Assembly (NCBI RefSeq): GCF_036885195.1
Contig: NZ_CP133656.1
Span: forward strand, 3,968,001 to 4,032,000
Source: Pectobacterium cacticida
GTDB lineage: Bacteria > Pseudomonadota > Gammaproteobacteria > Enterobacterales > Enterobacteriaceae
Direction of reading: 5' to 3'
Length of the DNA stretch: 64,000 bases
The number at the start of each line of letters is the position of its first letter. Positions within the stretch are counted from its first letter, which is position 1. Under the pieces are notes generated by a model. The model was not told the origin of the DNA and did not search any database. It was given only the letters and a program-made list of their open reading frames with translations. This document shows, one piece after another, positions 1 through 9,226 of the stretch. The position numbers and the translations under genes are program-made.

Positions 1-7
1 GCAGCCC

Positions 8-946
8 ATGAAAATAGATGCAGAGATCACCTTCCGCAAACTTGAAATATTTATCGTGTTTATGGAAAAGGGAAATATCGCCCGTACAGCCGAGGCACTG
101 GGAATTAGCGGCGTGAGCGTTCACCGGGCGCTGCACACGCTTGAAGAGGGCGTACGCTGCCCACTGTTTATCCATAAAGGCCGCAATCTTGTTCCGCTCC
201 AGTCCGCCTGGACCCTGCTTGAATACAGTCAGGAGGCGGTGACGCTAATGGAACGCGGCATCGAAGAGACACGGCAGGCGGCGGGGGTCGGTCAGGGCAG
301 ATTGCGTATCGGCACGCTGTACTCCCTTACCCTTGAGACCGTGCCCCGCCTGATCATGGGAATGAAACTTCGGCGGCCCGAACTGGAGATGGATCTCACA
401 ATGGGATCTAACCAGATGCTGCTCAATATGCTGGAAGATGATGTGCTTGATGCCATCCTGATTTCGGTTTCCGACAGCGACGTGGATCTCACCCATCTTG
501 AGGTTTTACCGCTTTTTCAGGATGACATTTTTCTGGCTACCCCCGCTACCTTCCCACTCGACACTAGCCGTAGTGCGGATCTGCGAGATTTTCGCCATGA
601 GAAGTTTGTCTCGCTGGCGGAAGGTTTCGCTACCTATGCGGGCTTTCGAGAGGCCTTTCATATCGCCGGGTTTGAGCCAGAGATTGTGACTCGCGTGAAC
701 GACATTTTTTCGATGTTAAGCCTGGTACAGGCGGGCGTGGGATTATCGTTGATGCCAGGACGCATGAAGAAAGTCTATGAAAATTCCGTTCAACTGTTAA
801 AGCTGGCGGAGCGATACCAGATGAAGCAGACCATCGCTATCGTCTTTGCCCGCAACCGCGAGCTCGACCCTAATCTGCTGGCGCTGGTCGCCGAGGGGCG
901 CATGTACGCCCGTACTTTTATCGATACCCCTAACGCGCCGCTATAG
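8..946 (+). CDS. mdcR: LysR-family regulator of malonate utilisation MdcR
   Basis: LysR-type transcriptional regulator of 312 residues, the usual family length. The N-terminal winged helix-turn-helix is visible at about residues 9-65 (ARTAEALGISGVSVHRALHTL), followed by a periplasmic-binding-protein-like effector domain that would sense malonate or malonyl-CoA. It lies convergent to mdcH and the two 3' ends overlap by 17 bp. MdcR is known in Klebsiella and relatives as the activator of the mdc operon; assignment to that role here rests on position and family. The ATG lies only seven bases into the window, so its ribosome-binding site cannot be judged. Confidence 0.88.
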   Translation: MKIDAEITFRKLEIFIVFMEKGNIARTAEALGISGVSVHRALHTLEEGVRCPLFIHKGRNLVPLQSAWTLLEYSQEAVTLMERGIEETRQAAGVGQGRLRIGTLYSLTLETVPRLIMGMKLRRPELEMDLTMGSNQMLLNMLEDDVLDAILISVSDSDVDLTHLEVLPLFQDDIFLATPATFPLDTSRSADLRDFRHEKFVSLAEGFATYAGFREAFHIAGFEPEIVTRVNDIFSMLSLVQAGVGLSLMPGRMKKVYENSVQLLKLAERYQMKQTIAIVFARNRELDPNLLALVAEGRMYARTFIDTPNAPL

Positions 947-1838
947 TACGATCCGCCAGGCGTTTGATGACCGCCACGCTATTGCGCTCGACACAGAGCA
1001 TATCGCCTTCGCGGAAGGCCTGTCGGGTTAGCCCGGTCAGCACACTGCCGGGTGGCATTTCAATCGCCAGCCGCACATCGCGTTCGTTGGCCGCGAGCAT
1101 GGCATCATGCCAGTGGACGGTTCGCGCCATGTTGAAAGCCAGATCGTCGGCAATCTGCTCAGGTCGCCAGAGTACCCGAGCGGTGCTGCCGCTGAGATAG
1201 GCACACTGTGGGCGAGATAGCGTGACATCGTTAAACGCCGCAAAAAGCGCTTTAGCCGGTTCATTGAGTAGTTCACAGTGGGAAGGCACGCTCACATCCA
1301 GCCGCTTCACTTTTTGCGCCCCTTTCTCCAGCGCCTTACACGCCACCTGAGCCATATCCTCATCCCGACCCGCAATGACTATCTGCTGCTCGGCGTTAAT
1401 ATTGGCAATATAGGTGCCGCTCCCCGCCATCAACGTCTCTACCTGCCCCAGTTGCAGGCCGGTAATAGCCGTCAACCCATAGCCGTGGGGCCAGGCCTGC
1501 TCCATGAGATCCCCACGTAGCGCGACCAGACGCAACGCATCTTCAAACCTCAGCGCGCCAGCGATGACGGCGGCGGGAAACGCCCCGATAGAAAGGCCGC
1601 TAACCATATCCGGCTTGATGCCGTTTTGCTCTAGTTCACAGGCGGCAGCAACCCCTTTAATCAGTAGGCAGAGCTGAACCGCTCTGGTGTGTTGCAAAGC
1701 TGCCGGCGCATCCAGCGTATCGACTTCATCACCGAGTATGGCGCGAGCCCGACGCATAATATCGCTATCAGCAGGTAACGACTGCAACATACCGGGCCGC
1801 TGTGTCCCCTGACCAGGAAAGGTAAAAAGAATTTTCAT
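930..1838 (-). CDS. mdcH: Malonate decarboxylase subunit epsilon (malonyl-CoA:ACP transferase) MdcH
   Basis: Malonyltransferase that charges the acyl-carrier subunit MdcC during activation of malonate decarboxylase. It is a FabD-like alpha/beta fold of 302 residues with the N-terminal GQGTQ motif and the nucleophile elbow GLSIG, whose Ser is near residue 86. The start used here is the ATG giving MKILFTFPGQG. That codon overlaps the stop of mdcG as ATGA, which favours it over an in-frame codon 21 bases upstream. It is the last gene of the leftward mdc operon, and its 3' end runs 17 bp into the end of mdcR on the other strand. Confidence 0.93.
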   Translation of the reverse strand: MKILFTFPGQGTQRPGMLQSLPADSDIMRRARAILGDEVDTLDAPAALQHTRAVQLCLLIKGVAAACELEQNGIKPDMVSGLSIGAFPAAVIAGALRFEDALRLVALRGDLMEQAWPHGYGLTAITGLQLGQVETLMAGSGTYIANINAEQQIVIAGRDEDMAQVACKALEKGAQKVKRLDVSVPSHCELLNEPAKALFAAFNDVTLSRPQCAYLSGSTARVLWRPEQIADDLAFNMARTVHWHDAMLAANERDVRLAIEMPPGSVLTGLTRQAFREGDMLCVERNSVAVIKRLADRTIAAR

Positions 1839-2455
1839 GCTGCCCCCTCGATATGCCACGGATCGCGGACGAGTCGTGGGCCGTGGTTAGTTTTTAACAA
1901 CACGCGCCCGGCACGCAGCCATTCCGTCAGCGCAAAGGCACCGCCGGGCACGTCAACTTGCGTATCGGCGCGGCACGGGAGTTGGCTGACTGCCGTCTGC
2001 CACACCTGTAGCGCTTCACGATCGAGTGGTCGAGGGCAGCGCAGAGTGAGATCCAAATCGCTGTCGGCATGGAGCACCGGCACGCCCGTCGCCAAAGCGT
2101 ATCCTACACTGCCGGTAATCCCCCAATCCCAGGGCCACGCACGATTCGCCAGGAGAATGGCCCCCTGAACCGGCGACATGGCGGCGAACGGCGAGCGCAG
2201 CAGCAGGCTATGGTGAGCCAGCGATTCCGGCGTGATGACGCGGGTAATATGTTCCACGCGTACCCAACCTGCCGCGCGCTGGTCGCGCCGCCGTCCTCGT
2301 ACCCCAACAGGAACGCGTCCGTCGGGGTAAGTATCGCGCCGCACCACTACCGGTAAAGTCGGTTGCCACAGGCTAGCGACCCATGTTTCGCTGATGCCTT
2401 CCAACGCCTCGCGGTCGGTAAGCCAAAGCAGGTCATGTGGGCGCGGCATGTTCAT
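1835..2455 (-). CDS. mdcG: Phosphoribosyl-dephospho-CoA transferase MdcG (malonate decarboxylase holo-ACP synthase)
   Basis: Nucleotidyltransferase that attaches the 2'-(5''-phosphoribosyl)-3'-dephospho-CoA prosthetic group, made from the MdcB product, to a serine of MdcC. The 206-residue product shows the nucleotidyltransferase acidic motif in HADSDLDLTL, consistent with the CitX/MdcG activity. It starts one base after the mdcF stop and its own stop overlaps the mdcH start, so it is translated within the mdc polycistron. A second in-frame ATG two codons downstream is an alternative start. Confidence 0.92.
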   Translation of the reverse strand: MNMPRPHDLLWLTDREALEGISETWVASLWQPTLPVVVRRDTYPDGRVPVGVRGRRRDQRAAGWVRVEHITRVITPESLAHHSLLLRSPFAAMSPVQGAILLANRAWPWDWGITGSVGYALATGVPVLHADSDLDLTLRCPRPLDREALQVWQTAVSQLPCRADTQVDVPGGAFALTEWLRAGRVLLKTNHGPRLVRDPWHIEGAA

Positions 2456-2456
2456 A

Positions 2457-3416
2457 TCAGATCCCCGACGTCAGTGTGATAAATAGCGGTAATGACAGAA
2501 TAGAGAGCACGGAACTCAGCAGCAACACCGCTTCTGCATCCGGAGATTGCACACCAAAACGGTTGCCAAAGACCACGCCAAAGAAGCCTGCGGCCAACGC
2601 AATCATCAGAATAGCGGTAATCGCCACGGAGCCGCTTAGGCCCAGCGCCAGTACGATCCCCCAGGCGATAAAAGGTTGAATCAGCAACTTGGTGATAGTC
2701 GACGTGATCACCATGGTGTTGATCTGCAATTTACGCGCCGACAAAATTACGCCGGTAAGGAACAGGGCTGTGGCGGTAGCAGACAGACCCAGCGGTTTGA
2801 TCGAAGCCAGCAGTAGATCCGGCATATGAACACCCAGCGCAGACAGCACAACCCCTAACAGCGGCCCCCAGACAATCGGTTTTTTCACCGAACGCCACAT
2901 CAGCACCGGAAGCATCGTCAGGGTAGACCCTGTCGCTTCTCCCGCCGCCCGCGCTTTTTCACGCTCTAGAATCAGGAGACAGAACGGGGTCATGAGTACG
3001 GAGCCGCAGGCGATAGAAACCGCGACAGAAAGCGAAGTCGAAGCGCCTTCCCCCAGAACGCTGCCCAGAATCGGCAGGCCCAGCGCCGCATAGTTTGGCA
3101 GGGCGACCGTTAAAGTCAGCACGGCGGCATCCTGTGGCGATTTTTTAAAGAGGGTGGTCGCCATAAAGTAGATGGCCGCATAGGTAATCCACATTGCCAG
3201 CACCAGCACCACAATCAGCGGCGACTGCTGGACGATACCTGCCCACGGTGTTTGAACCGTGGCGCTGAATAGCGCAGCGGGCAGCGCGAAATCCATGACG
3301 AAAATATTGAGTAACGCAACATTGTTGTTGTCGACCATTTTCGCTTTGCCGGCGAAAAAGCCTAGCAGCATGATGACGAAAATGGGCGCGAGAGCATGAA
3401 CAATGACATAAGCCAT
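2457..3416 (-). CDS. mdcF: Malonate transporter MdcF (auxin efflux carrier family)
   Basis: Inner-membrane carrier of 319 residues in the AEC (auxin efflux carrier) superfamily, built almost entirely of hydrophobic helices, starting MAYVIVHALAPIFVIMLLGF. In Klebsiella-type mdc operons MdcF is the proposed malonate uptake protein, and its position between mdcE and mdcG agrees. It is separated from mdcE by about 150 bp containing a strong hairpin, the only sizeable gap in the operon. Expression of the transporter and downstream genes could therefore be partly uncoupled from the enzyme subunits (inference). Substrate assignment is by context. Confidence 0.88.
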   Translation of the reverse strand: MAYVIVHALAPIFVIMLLGFFAGKAKMVDNNNVALLNIFVMDFALPAALFSATVQTPWAGIVQQSPLIVVLVLAMWITYAAIYFMATTLFKKSPQDAAVLTLTVALPNYAALGLPILGSVLGEGASTSLSVAVSIACGSVLMTPFCLLILEREKARAAGEATGSTLTMLPVLMWRSVKKPIVWGPLLGVVLSALGVHMPDLLLASIKPLGLSATATALFLTGVILSARKLQINTMVITSTITKLLIQPFIAWGIVLALGLSGSVAITAILMIALAAGFFGVVFGNRFGVQSPDAEAVLLLSSVLSILSLPLFITLTSGI

Positions 3417-3518
3417 AACATCACCTGTAGTTTGTAGTTATCACTGGTAGTTAAAAGAGAGCCAGTACCGATGCGAGGATGATTTTCAGGCGCCTATTGT
3501 TAGGACGCGCATTATTAT

Positions 3519-3540
3519 TGGGCACAGAATCCTGTGCCCA
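3519..3540 (-). other. Intercistronic hairpin between mdcE and mdcF
   Basis: A perfect 9-bp stem (TGGGCACAG, loop of four bases, CTGTGCCCA) lies in the mdcE-mdcF gap. In the direction of transcription it is followed by AATAATAATG rather than a run of T, so it looks more like an mRNA-stabilising or processing hairpin, or a leaky terminator, than a full intrinsic terminator. Confidence 0.55.
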
Positions 3541-3567
3541 TATCGTCTGGCAGACTGTTTGTTTTCT

Positions 3568-4368
3568 TTACCAACTGGCGCGCATACGTTCGCGAACAAG
3601 GGCTGAACTATGGCGATTTGGCGCTTTCAGCCGACTTTTCAGCGAAGGATCGGTACGAGCCTCATGGATTGCCGTCACTAATGCCGCATTCACGGTCTTC
3701 AGATCATCATCGCCCGGCGCATCCGGGTTAGCGATGTCCAGTAAGGCGGAAAGCAGGCCCAGCGTTGCATAATTGCTGACGTCATAAGCCATCGGCGGAA
3801 TGGTGGCTGCCAGTTTCTCTAGCGCTTCTACGGAACGTAGGGTGATACGTGCCGCGGACGCTTTCCCCATTGCGTGGATCGTCACGCCGCGATCGTTAAA
3901 GGCGATCAAGCGGTTAGCCTGGTAGCCATGCGCCAGAAACGCCCCGGACATCGCCTTGCCGACAATAAGACCAACAATCGGATGACCAGCAAGGCGGGCG
4001 TTGGCGTAAGCGCCTACCGCGCCCGCCAGCGACTGATGAATACCGAAAGCCTCTTCCCGCCGACCATAGGCCTGACTTGGCACATCGATCACCGCCACAA
4101 TGGCGCGTTTCTCTGCCTTGTCGCTATCTTCGGCGATGGTTTCGTTGACCACTTTTGCCAGCGTCCAGCCTTCTAACAAACCGACTTCGCCCCGTGCGGC
4201 ACGTGGGTAGTGGTTGTGTTCATCCGGCACCACGGCGATAAATCGTACCGGTTTACCCTCAATAGTCCCGTCTGCCACCTGCACCGACGGGCATAGTCCC
4301 GGCAGACGTGGCGCATTTGCGGTTAATTTTTCCAGCCATACGGCACCACGGCTCAGTTTCTGGCTCAT
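3568..4368 (-). CDS. mdcE: Malonate decarboxylase subunit gamma MdcE
   Basis: Gamma chain of biotin-independent malonate decarboxylase. With MdcD it forms the carboxyltransferase-like module that decarboxylates malonyl-S-ACP to acetyl-S-ACP. The 266-residue protein has the crotonase-like carboxyltransferase fold seen in this family, including a glycine-rich stretch around HPIVGLIVGKAMSGAFLAHG. Its ATG overlaps the mdcD stop (ATGA), indicating translational coupling. Family assignment is clear from length, context and pairing with MdcD. Confidence 0.93.
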   Translation of the reverse strand: MSQKLSRGAVWLEKLTANAPRLPGLCPSVQVADGTIEGKPVRFIAVVPDEHNHYPRAARGEVGLLEGWTLAKVVNETIAEDSDKAEKRAIVAVIDVPSQAYGRREEAFGIHQSLAGAVGAYANARLAGHPIVGLIVGKAMSGAFLAHGYQANRLIAFNDRGVTIHAMGKASAARITLRSVEALEKLAATIPPMAYDVSNYATLGLLSALLDIANPDAPGDDDLKTVNAALVTAIHEARTDPSLKSRLKAPNRHSSALVRERMRASW

Positions 4369-5198
4369 GAGCGATCCTCCCCGAAAAGTTGTTTAATCTG
4401 TTCGGCATCGGCCTGCTTGCTGGTGTCGAATCTAGTCAGTCGTTCCAGATACCAGGCGTAGTTATCGGTACGATGCTTGTGCGGTACGCCTTGCGCGATC
4501 GCCGCATTGACCGCTTGTTTGACGGCGTTGACGCCATCACCCACCAGCGCATCCACCAGACCACTCTGATAACGCACTTCACCGCCGGTCATGCTCCAGA
4601 TAAAGGGGCGATCGCGGGAGTCATACTCTTCAACCCCTGCTTCCTGTTCGATAACCTGCGGGCCGTTTAAGCCAAGGCGCGCTTCGCGGGTTACGATCAG
4701 GTAGCTGCACAGCGCGGCGGCGATGGACATCCCGCCAAAGCAGCCGACGGTGCCTGCCACAACGCCAATCACCGGTGTGTAACGCCGGAGATCGACGATC
4801 GCGGCGTGAATATCGGCGATGGCCGCCAGGCCGAGGTTGGCTTCCTGCAAGCGCACGCCGCCGGTTTCCAGGCAGAGCACCGCCTGAGTCGGAATGCCGT
4901 TGCGGTTATCTTCAGCCGCCAGTTCAAGCGCGGCGGCCATCTTCGCCCCGGAGACTTCCCCCATGCTACCGCCCTGAAAAGCGCCTTCGATCGCAATCAC
5001 AACGGCAGGCTGACCGTTGATCGTGCCTTTGGCGACCACCATGCCGTCATCAGACTGCGGGACGATGCCCTGCGGCCCTAACCACGGTGAAATAATGCCG
5101 TCAAAGGGGTCGAGCAGTTCACGGTAGCTGCCGTCATCCAGTAACCAGCGGGCACGTTCGCGTGCTTTCAGTTCGATAAAGCTACGATCGTCACGCAT
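4365..5198 (-). CDS. mdcD: Malonate decarboxylase subunit beta MdcD
   Basis: Beta chain of malonate decarboxylase, which works with MdcE on the malonyl thioester carried by MdcC. The 277-residue sequence starts MRDDRSFIELKARERARWLLD, and carries the conserved glycine-rich segment GVVAGTVGCFGGMSIAA typical of the carboxyltransferase beta fold. It overlaps the end of mdcC by 8 bp and the start of mdcE by 4 bp, so the three subunits are likely made in balanced amounts. Confidence 0.93.
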   Translation of the reverse strand: MRDDRSFIELKARERARWLLDDGSYRELLDPFDGIISPWLGPQGIVPQSDDGMVVAKGTINGQPAVVIAIEGAFQGGSMGEVSGAKMAAALELAAEDNRNGIPTQAVLCLETGGVRLQEANLGLAAIADIHAAIVDLRRYTPVIGVVAGTVGCFGGMSIAAALCSYLIVTREARLGLNGPQVIEQEAGVEEYDSRDRPFIWSMTGGEVRYQSGLVDALVGDGVNAVKQAVNAAIAQGVPHKHRTDNYAWYLERLTRFDTSKQADAEQIKQLFGEDRS

Positions 5199-5490
5199 GA
5201 CTCACCTCCTCAAACACCTGTTCAATACGAATGCGCGCCACGCCCGGCGTCGCACCGAAATCGTGGATCTGTAGTTTCCCGGCAGGCAAGCCGTTGAGCG
5301 CGCTTAGTCGGTCGAAAAGCGACTGCCAGCGGCGCTGACTATTATCGACGGAGGTGGTGATATCGATAGCCAACGTCTTCCCTTCATCGGCGGTAAACAG
5401 CACTTCCATATCGCCGGAACCAACCACGCCGGCCAGCGATTTACCGCTGACGGTACGGGTTGCCGGAAATGACAACGTAATGTGTTCCAT
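5191..5490 (-). CDS. mdcC: Malonate decarboxylase acyl-carrier subunit delta MdcC
   Basis: Small acyl-carrier protein (99 residues) of malonate decarboxylase. The prosthetic group 2'-(5''-phosphoribosyl)-3'-dephospho-CoA is attached to a serine in the motif VGSGDMEVL. By count this is Ser25, the position known for the Klebsiella protein. Acetyl and malonyl groups cycle on this thiol during catalysis. It sits between mdcB and mdcD, with a 9-base gap from mdcB. Confidence 0.94.
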   Translation of the reverse strand: MEHITLSFPATRTVSGKSLAGVVGSGDMEVLFTADEGKTLAIDITTSVDNSQRRWQSLFDRLSALNGLPAGKLQIHDFGATPGVARIRIEQVFEEVSHA

Positions 5491-5499
5491 AACGCCCTC

Positions 5500-6384
5500 T
5501 TAAATTAATGTATGTTGCATAAGTGGGGTAACTGACGGCGCGTCGCAGGCGATGCAGTCAACCAATAGCGTGGCCGCCAGCAGATCGGCCGCGCCACCCG
5601 GTGAGGCGTTGAGCGCCAGCATCTGCTTATCGAGTGCGGCCAGCGCTGCCCGACCTGCCGCCTCAGCCGTGCCGCCTGCGTCCAGCACGCTACGGGCGCC
5701 GTATTGCATCGTCTCCAGCCCCTCCAGACCGGCGCGGGATAACACGCAGGTGTCGGAGAGCGAGGTCATGATAGCCATCAGCGCATCCAGCCTCGCCTGC
5801 GCTTCTGTCGCGCCCCGTTCGCGGCTACGACGAAGCTGCGGCAACGCCAGTTTCATCACATGCGGGAACCCTTGTTGCGCCTCTTCCCGCGCACCGGGAA
5901 CGCGGTAGCGATGCGTCGCGCGTAACCCCTTACTAAAAACCTTCGGCGCCGCGCTGTCCGGCAAGTTGGCGAGTCGGGCGGCCTCGGCGGCAATCGCCAG
6001 GCTGTCCCCAGAATTGGCCAGCATGGCGGCGGCGCAAACTAGCAGCCCCAACGCCCAAATAGCGCCACGGTGGGTGTTTACTCCGCCGGTGGCCGCCATC
6101 ATCTGCCGCTCGCCCTCGCGACCCAGACGTCCGATAGTCTGACGCAGCGCGATATCCGCCGGACGTCCCCAGCTTTGTAATGCCAGTGCCTGAAATGTTG
6201 GGGTGAGGCTTTGAGCGGAGCGGATCATCAGGCTTAGCGTAAGGTCGTGATGCGCGCCGTTTCCCCGGCTATCCACCAGACCGGGTTTCGGGCTTAAGCA
6301 CGCTTCTTCGATCAGGCTGAGGGTCGCGACCCTGGCAAGCCATCGAGCGCCCCTTTCCTCACCGATCTGTGGCTGTAATTTCAT
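5500..6384 (-). CDS. mdcB: Triphosphoribosyl-dephospho-CoA synthase MdcB
   Basis: CitG-family enzyme that joins ATP and 3'-dephospho-CoA to give 2'-(5''-triphosphoribosyl)-3'-dephospho-CoA, the precursor of the MdcC prosthetic group. The 294-residue, alanine-rich helical protein carries the family segment around LSPKPGLVDSRGNGAHHDL near residue 31. The start codon shares one base with the mdcA stop (TAATG), so translation is coupled to the alpha subunit. Confidence 0.92.
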   Translation of the reverse strand: MKLQPQIGEERGARWLARVATLSLIEEACLSPKPGLVDSRGNGAHHDLTLSLMIRSAQSLTPTFQALALQSWGRPADIALRQTIGRLGREGERQMMAATGGVNTHRGAIWALGLLVCAAAMLANSGDSLAIAAEAARLANLPDSAAPKVFSKGLRATHRYRVPGAREEAQQGFPHVMKLALPQLRRSRERGATEAQARLDALMAIMTSLSDTCVLSRAGLEGLETMQYGARSVLDAGGTAEAAGRAALAALDKQMLALNASPGGAADLLAATLLVDCIACDAPSVTPLMQHTLI

Positions 6385-8039
6385 TACCAGCTCCGGAATT
6401 TAGCGGGTGGGTTATAAAGACCGTCGGACCATTCAACCAGATCCGCCACGCTGCTGGCGGCCAGTAGGGATCGCGTGGCATCGCTGCGGCGAATACCGAT
6501 ATCTTCAGGGAACACCACTTTGCCGCTCTGCCGCAGTTGCGCGACACGCTTCGCATCCACACCCAGCCCGATATCGGTAATCCCCGCTACGGCGGCGACC
6601 ATTGCCCGACGCTCTTCGAGACTTTCCGCACGATAGAGATAGGCGATCCCCTCTTCGGTGAGCACGTGCGTGACATCATCGCCGTAGATCATGACAGGGG
6701 CCAACGGCATTCCGGCGGCCTGCGCGACATCAACCGCATCAAGTTTCTCAACGAAAGTCGGTTTCACGCCTGCCTGGAAGGTTTCCACCATCTGGACAAC
6801 CAACTTGCGGCCACGCTCCAGCGGATCGGGCTGATTTTTCATGGCAAGCCAGGCGGCAGTAGCATGACGACGACCGTGCGGGTCATGGCCCATGTTAGGC
6901 GCGCCGCCAAAACCGGACAGACGACCGCGCGTCACCGTAGAGGAGTTCGCCAGGCCATCAACCTGCAAAGTGGAACCGATAAACATATCTACCGCATACT
7001 GGCCGGCTAACTGACAGAATGCGCGGTTTGAGCGCATCGAACCGTCTGCGCCGGTAAAGAAGACGTCGGGGCGAGCGCGGATGTATTCTTCCATCCCTAA
7101 TTCGCCGCCAAAACAGTGAACACTCTCGACCCAGCCGCTTTCAATCGCCGGAATCAGCGTCGGGTGCGGGTTCAGCGTCCAGTGTTTACAGATTTTCCCT
7201 TTCAGTCCAAGCTGTTCGCCGTAGGTTGGCAGTAACAGTTCGATGGCGGCGGTATTAAAGCCGATACCGTGGTTTAAAGACTGAACCTGATGCTCGGCGT
7301 AAATGCCTTTAATCGCCATCATCGCCATCAGGATATGTTCCTGTTTGATCAGACGCGGATCGCGGGTAAAGAGCGGCTCGATAAAGAACGGCTGGTCGGC
7401 CACCACGACATAGTCGATCCAGGAACCGGGAATATCTACGCGCGGCAGGTCGCTATCCTCATCCACCAGTTCATTGACTTGCGCGATGACAATACCGTCA
7501 TGGAACGCGGCGGCTTCAACCAGCGCCGGGGTATCTTCGGTACTCGGCCCGGTGTAAAGATTACCGTTACGGTCTGCTTTGTAGCCGGCAATCAACGCCA
7601 CGTTCGGCGCCAGATCGACATAGAGACGAGAATAGAGTTCAATATAGGTGTGGATAGCGCCGATCTCTAACTGACCATCTTCCAGCAACTGGGAGATGCG
7701 CAGACTTTGCGTCCCAGAGAAGGAGAAATCGAGCTTACGGGCGATACCTTTTTCAAAGATATCCAGGTGCTCACTGCGCCCTACGCTCGGCATAATCATA
7801 TGCAAATCATGGATTTTTGCCGGGCGGACTTGCGCAAGCATGCGGGAAAGAAAATCCGCCTGCTTCTGGTTGTTACCTTCCAGTACCACGCGGTCGCCAG
7901 GCGCAATCAACTTTTCAAGCATCTCAACAAGGTCATCGGTGGGGATCACTTTGCCTTGTAGCTGGGTAGACGCCATGCGCCGCTGTTTCTCTGTGCGGCG
8001 CTTATTCCAGACAGGTGCTGGAGTTTGGCTAGCCTTCAT
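6384..8039 (-). CDS. mdcA: Malonate decarboxylase subunit alpha (acetyl-ACP:malonate ACP transferase) MdcA
   Basis: Alpha subunit of 551 residues that transfers the ACP thiol from acetyl-S-ACP to malonate, releasing acetate and forming malonyl-S-ACP. It belongs to the CoA-transferase-like family related to citrate lyase alpha. It is the first gene of the leftward operon mdcABCDEFGH and is preceded by an excellent ribosome-binding site (GGAGGTTAAT just before the ATG). About 235 bp separate it from the tonB-like gene upstream and should hold the MdcR-controlled promoter; I could not pick out a convincing operator there. Confidence 0.94.
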   Translation of the reverse strand: MKASQTPAPVWNKRRTEKQRRMASTQLQGKVIPTDDLVEMLEKLIAPGDRVVLEGNNQKQADFLSRMLAQVRPAKIHDLHMIMPSVGRSEHLDIFEKGIARKLDFSFSGTQSLRISQLLEDGQLEIGAIHTYIELYSRLYVDLAPNVALIAGYKADRNGNLYTGPSTEDTPALVEAAAFHDGIVIAQVNELVDEDSDLPRVDIPGSWIDYVVVADQPFFIEPLFTRDPRLIKQEHILMAMMAIKGIYAEHQVQSLNHGIGFNTAAIELLLPTYGEQLGLKGKICKHWTLNPHPTLIPAIESGWVESVHCFGGELGMEEYIRARPDVFFTGADGSMRSNRAFCQLAGQYAVDMFIGSTLQVDGLANSSTVTRGRLSGFGGAPNMGHDPHGRRHATAAWLAMKNQPDPLERGRKLVVQMVETFQAGVKPTFVEKLDAVDVAQAAGMPLAPVMIYGDDVTHVLTEEGIAYLYRAESLEERRAMVAAVAGITDIGLGVDAKRVAQLRQSGKVVFPEDIGIRRSDATRSLLAASSVADLVEWSDGLYNPPAKFRSW

Positions 8040-8275
8040 TATTAACCTCCTGATTCAGCTAATCGTTTTGATTCGCTTAAGTCTGGTTAAATTGTGCGCT
8101 CGCCTCGCCAGGGCATCAATTAAGCTCGGAGCAGGTTCATTAGCCTCAGGGTAACAATCAATTTAACGTTTTGTGATCCAGGTAGAAGGCAGATTAATCA
8201 TGATGGGCTAGTGGGGGGCAATGGACGGATGAGGCTGACGTCAACGATTATCGGCGCCAGACCTGAGGAGACCGA

Positions 8276-9103
8276 TTAGCGACGCACGTCGCGTAAATCA
8301 AAACGAATGGGAATGGTGAGAGTGAGTTGCGCATTGTCTCCTATCACCTCTGCTGGCGGCGCAGGCAGAGGTTGGGCGCGTTGCGGCAAAGAGACCGACT
8401 CCTTATCCAACGGCATCGCGCCGCTACTGCTGGCTAACGAGACGGCTAGCACATTCCCCGCGCGATCCAACGTCACGCGAACCTGAGCAACGCCCTGCAA
8501 TCTCTGCTGAATCGCCCGTACAGGGTAGCGCTTATAGCGGCTCAGATGCGCCAGTAGCTGACTGCTCCAGTCGGCGACGCCGTGACGCATCTGCGCCGCA
8601 TCGCTGTTATACGGTGCGGCAACTTTTGAGCTGTTGCCCGATAACGGAGCGCTGGTGGCAGGAGCCGGCGGTTTTTCCAACGGCGCAACCGCTTCCTGCG
8701 GCGTCGCCTGTTGCACCGGTTTTTGCCTTTCCTTCGGCTTTATTTTCGGTACTTTTTTCTGGGGTTTTTCGTTGTGCGCCGCCGAAATAATCGGCCGCGG
8801 CGCGGGCGCAAGCGGCGGCGCATCTTGTGTCATTTTTTCCGGTTGAACCGCCGCGTCCTGCGGCATAGACAACATCTGCTGCGGGCCAACAGGCACATCC
8901 TGATGATTGAGAGTAGATTGCACGCTATCCGCAACCATTAACATTATCGCAGTCGGTGGGGCCGCTACTGAGGGATCCCGAGTCCGGTAACTCATCCAGA
9001 TAACCAGAGCAGCGTGTAACGCCAGCGCCAGCAGTGAGGCGCTTCCCCAACGCATTGACGTAGCGGGTTTAATCGTATCGTATTTCGACGTCTGGGCTGT
9101 CAT
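8276..9103 (-). CDS. TonB-like energy transducer of the Has-type locus
   Basis: TonB/HasB-like protein of about 275 residues. It has one N-terminal membrane anchor (about residues 20-38), a Pro/Lys-rich periplasm-spanning middle (KPQKKVPKIKPKERQKP), and a C-terminal TonB domain beginning near YKRYPVRAIQQRLQG. It would carry proton-motive-force energy from ExbB/ExbD to the receptor encoded upstream. I chose the ATG giving MTAQTSKYD because a GAGGGGAG ribosome-binding site lies about 8 bases before it; an ATG two codons earlier is possible. It is the last gene of the receptor/sigma/anti-sigma locus and is separated from the fecR-like gene by about 215 bp, so it may have its own promoter. A HasB-type partner specific to this receptor is the best guess. 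Confidence 0.82.
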   Translation of the reverse strand: MTAQTSKYDTIKPATSMRWGSASLLALALHAALVIWMSYRTRDPSVAAPPTAIMLMVADSVQSTLNHQDVPVGPQQMLSMPQDAAVQPEKMTQDAPPLAPAPRPIISAAHNEKPQKKVPKIKPKERQKPVQQATPQEAVAPLEKPPAPATSAPLSGNSSKVAAPYNSDAAQMRHGVADWSSQLLAHLSRYKRYPVRAIQQRLQGVAQVRVTLDRAGNVLAVSLASSSGAMPLDKESVSLPQRAQPLPAPPAEVIGDNAQLTLTIPIRFDLRDVRR

Positions 9104-9226
9104 TAACATCACTCCCCTCGTTGCCGGGAAAGACGCCGCCATTTCAATGTATAGGATTCCGAGAAAATCATCATGCGTTATTCTTCACACTGTTAGCGAT
9201 AAAATTGTTGCCGATAAAAAGCTACC

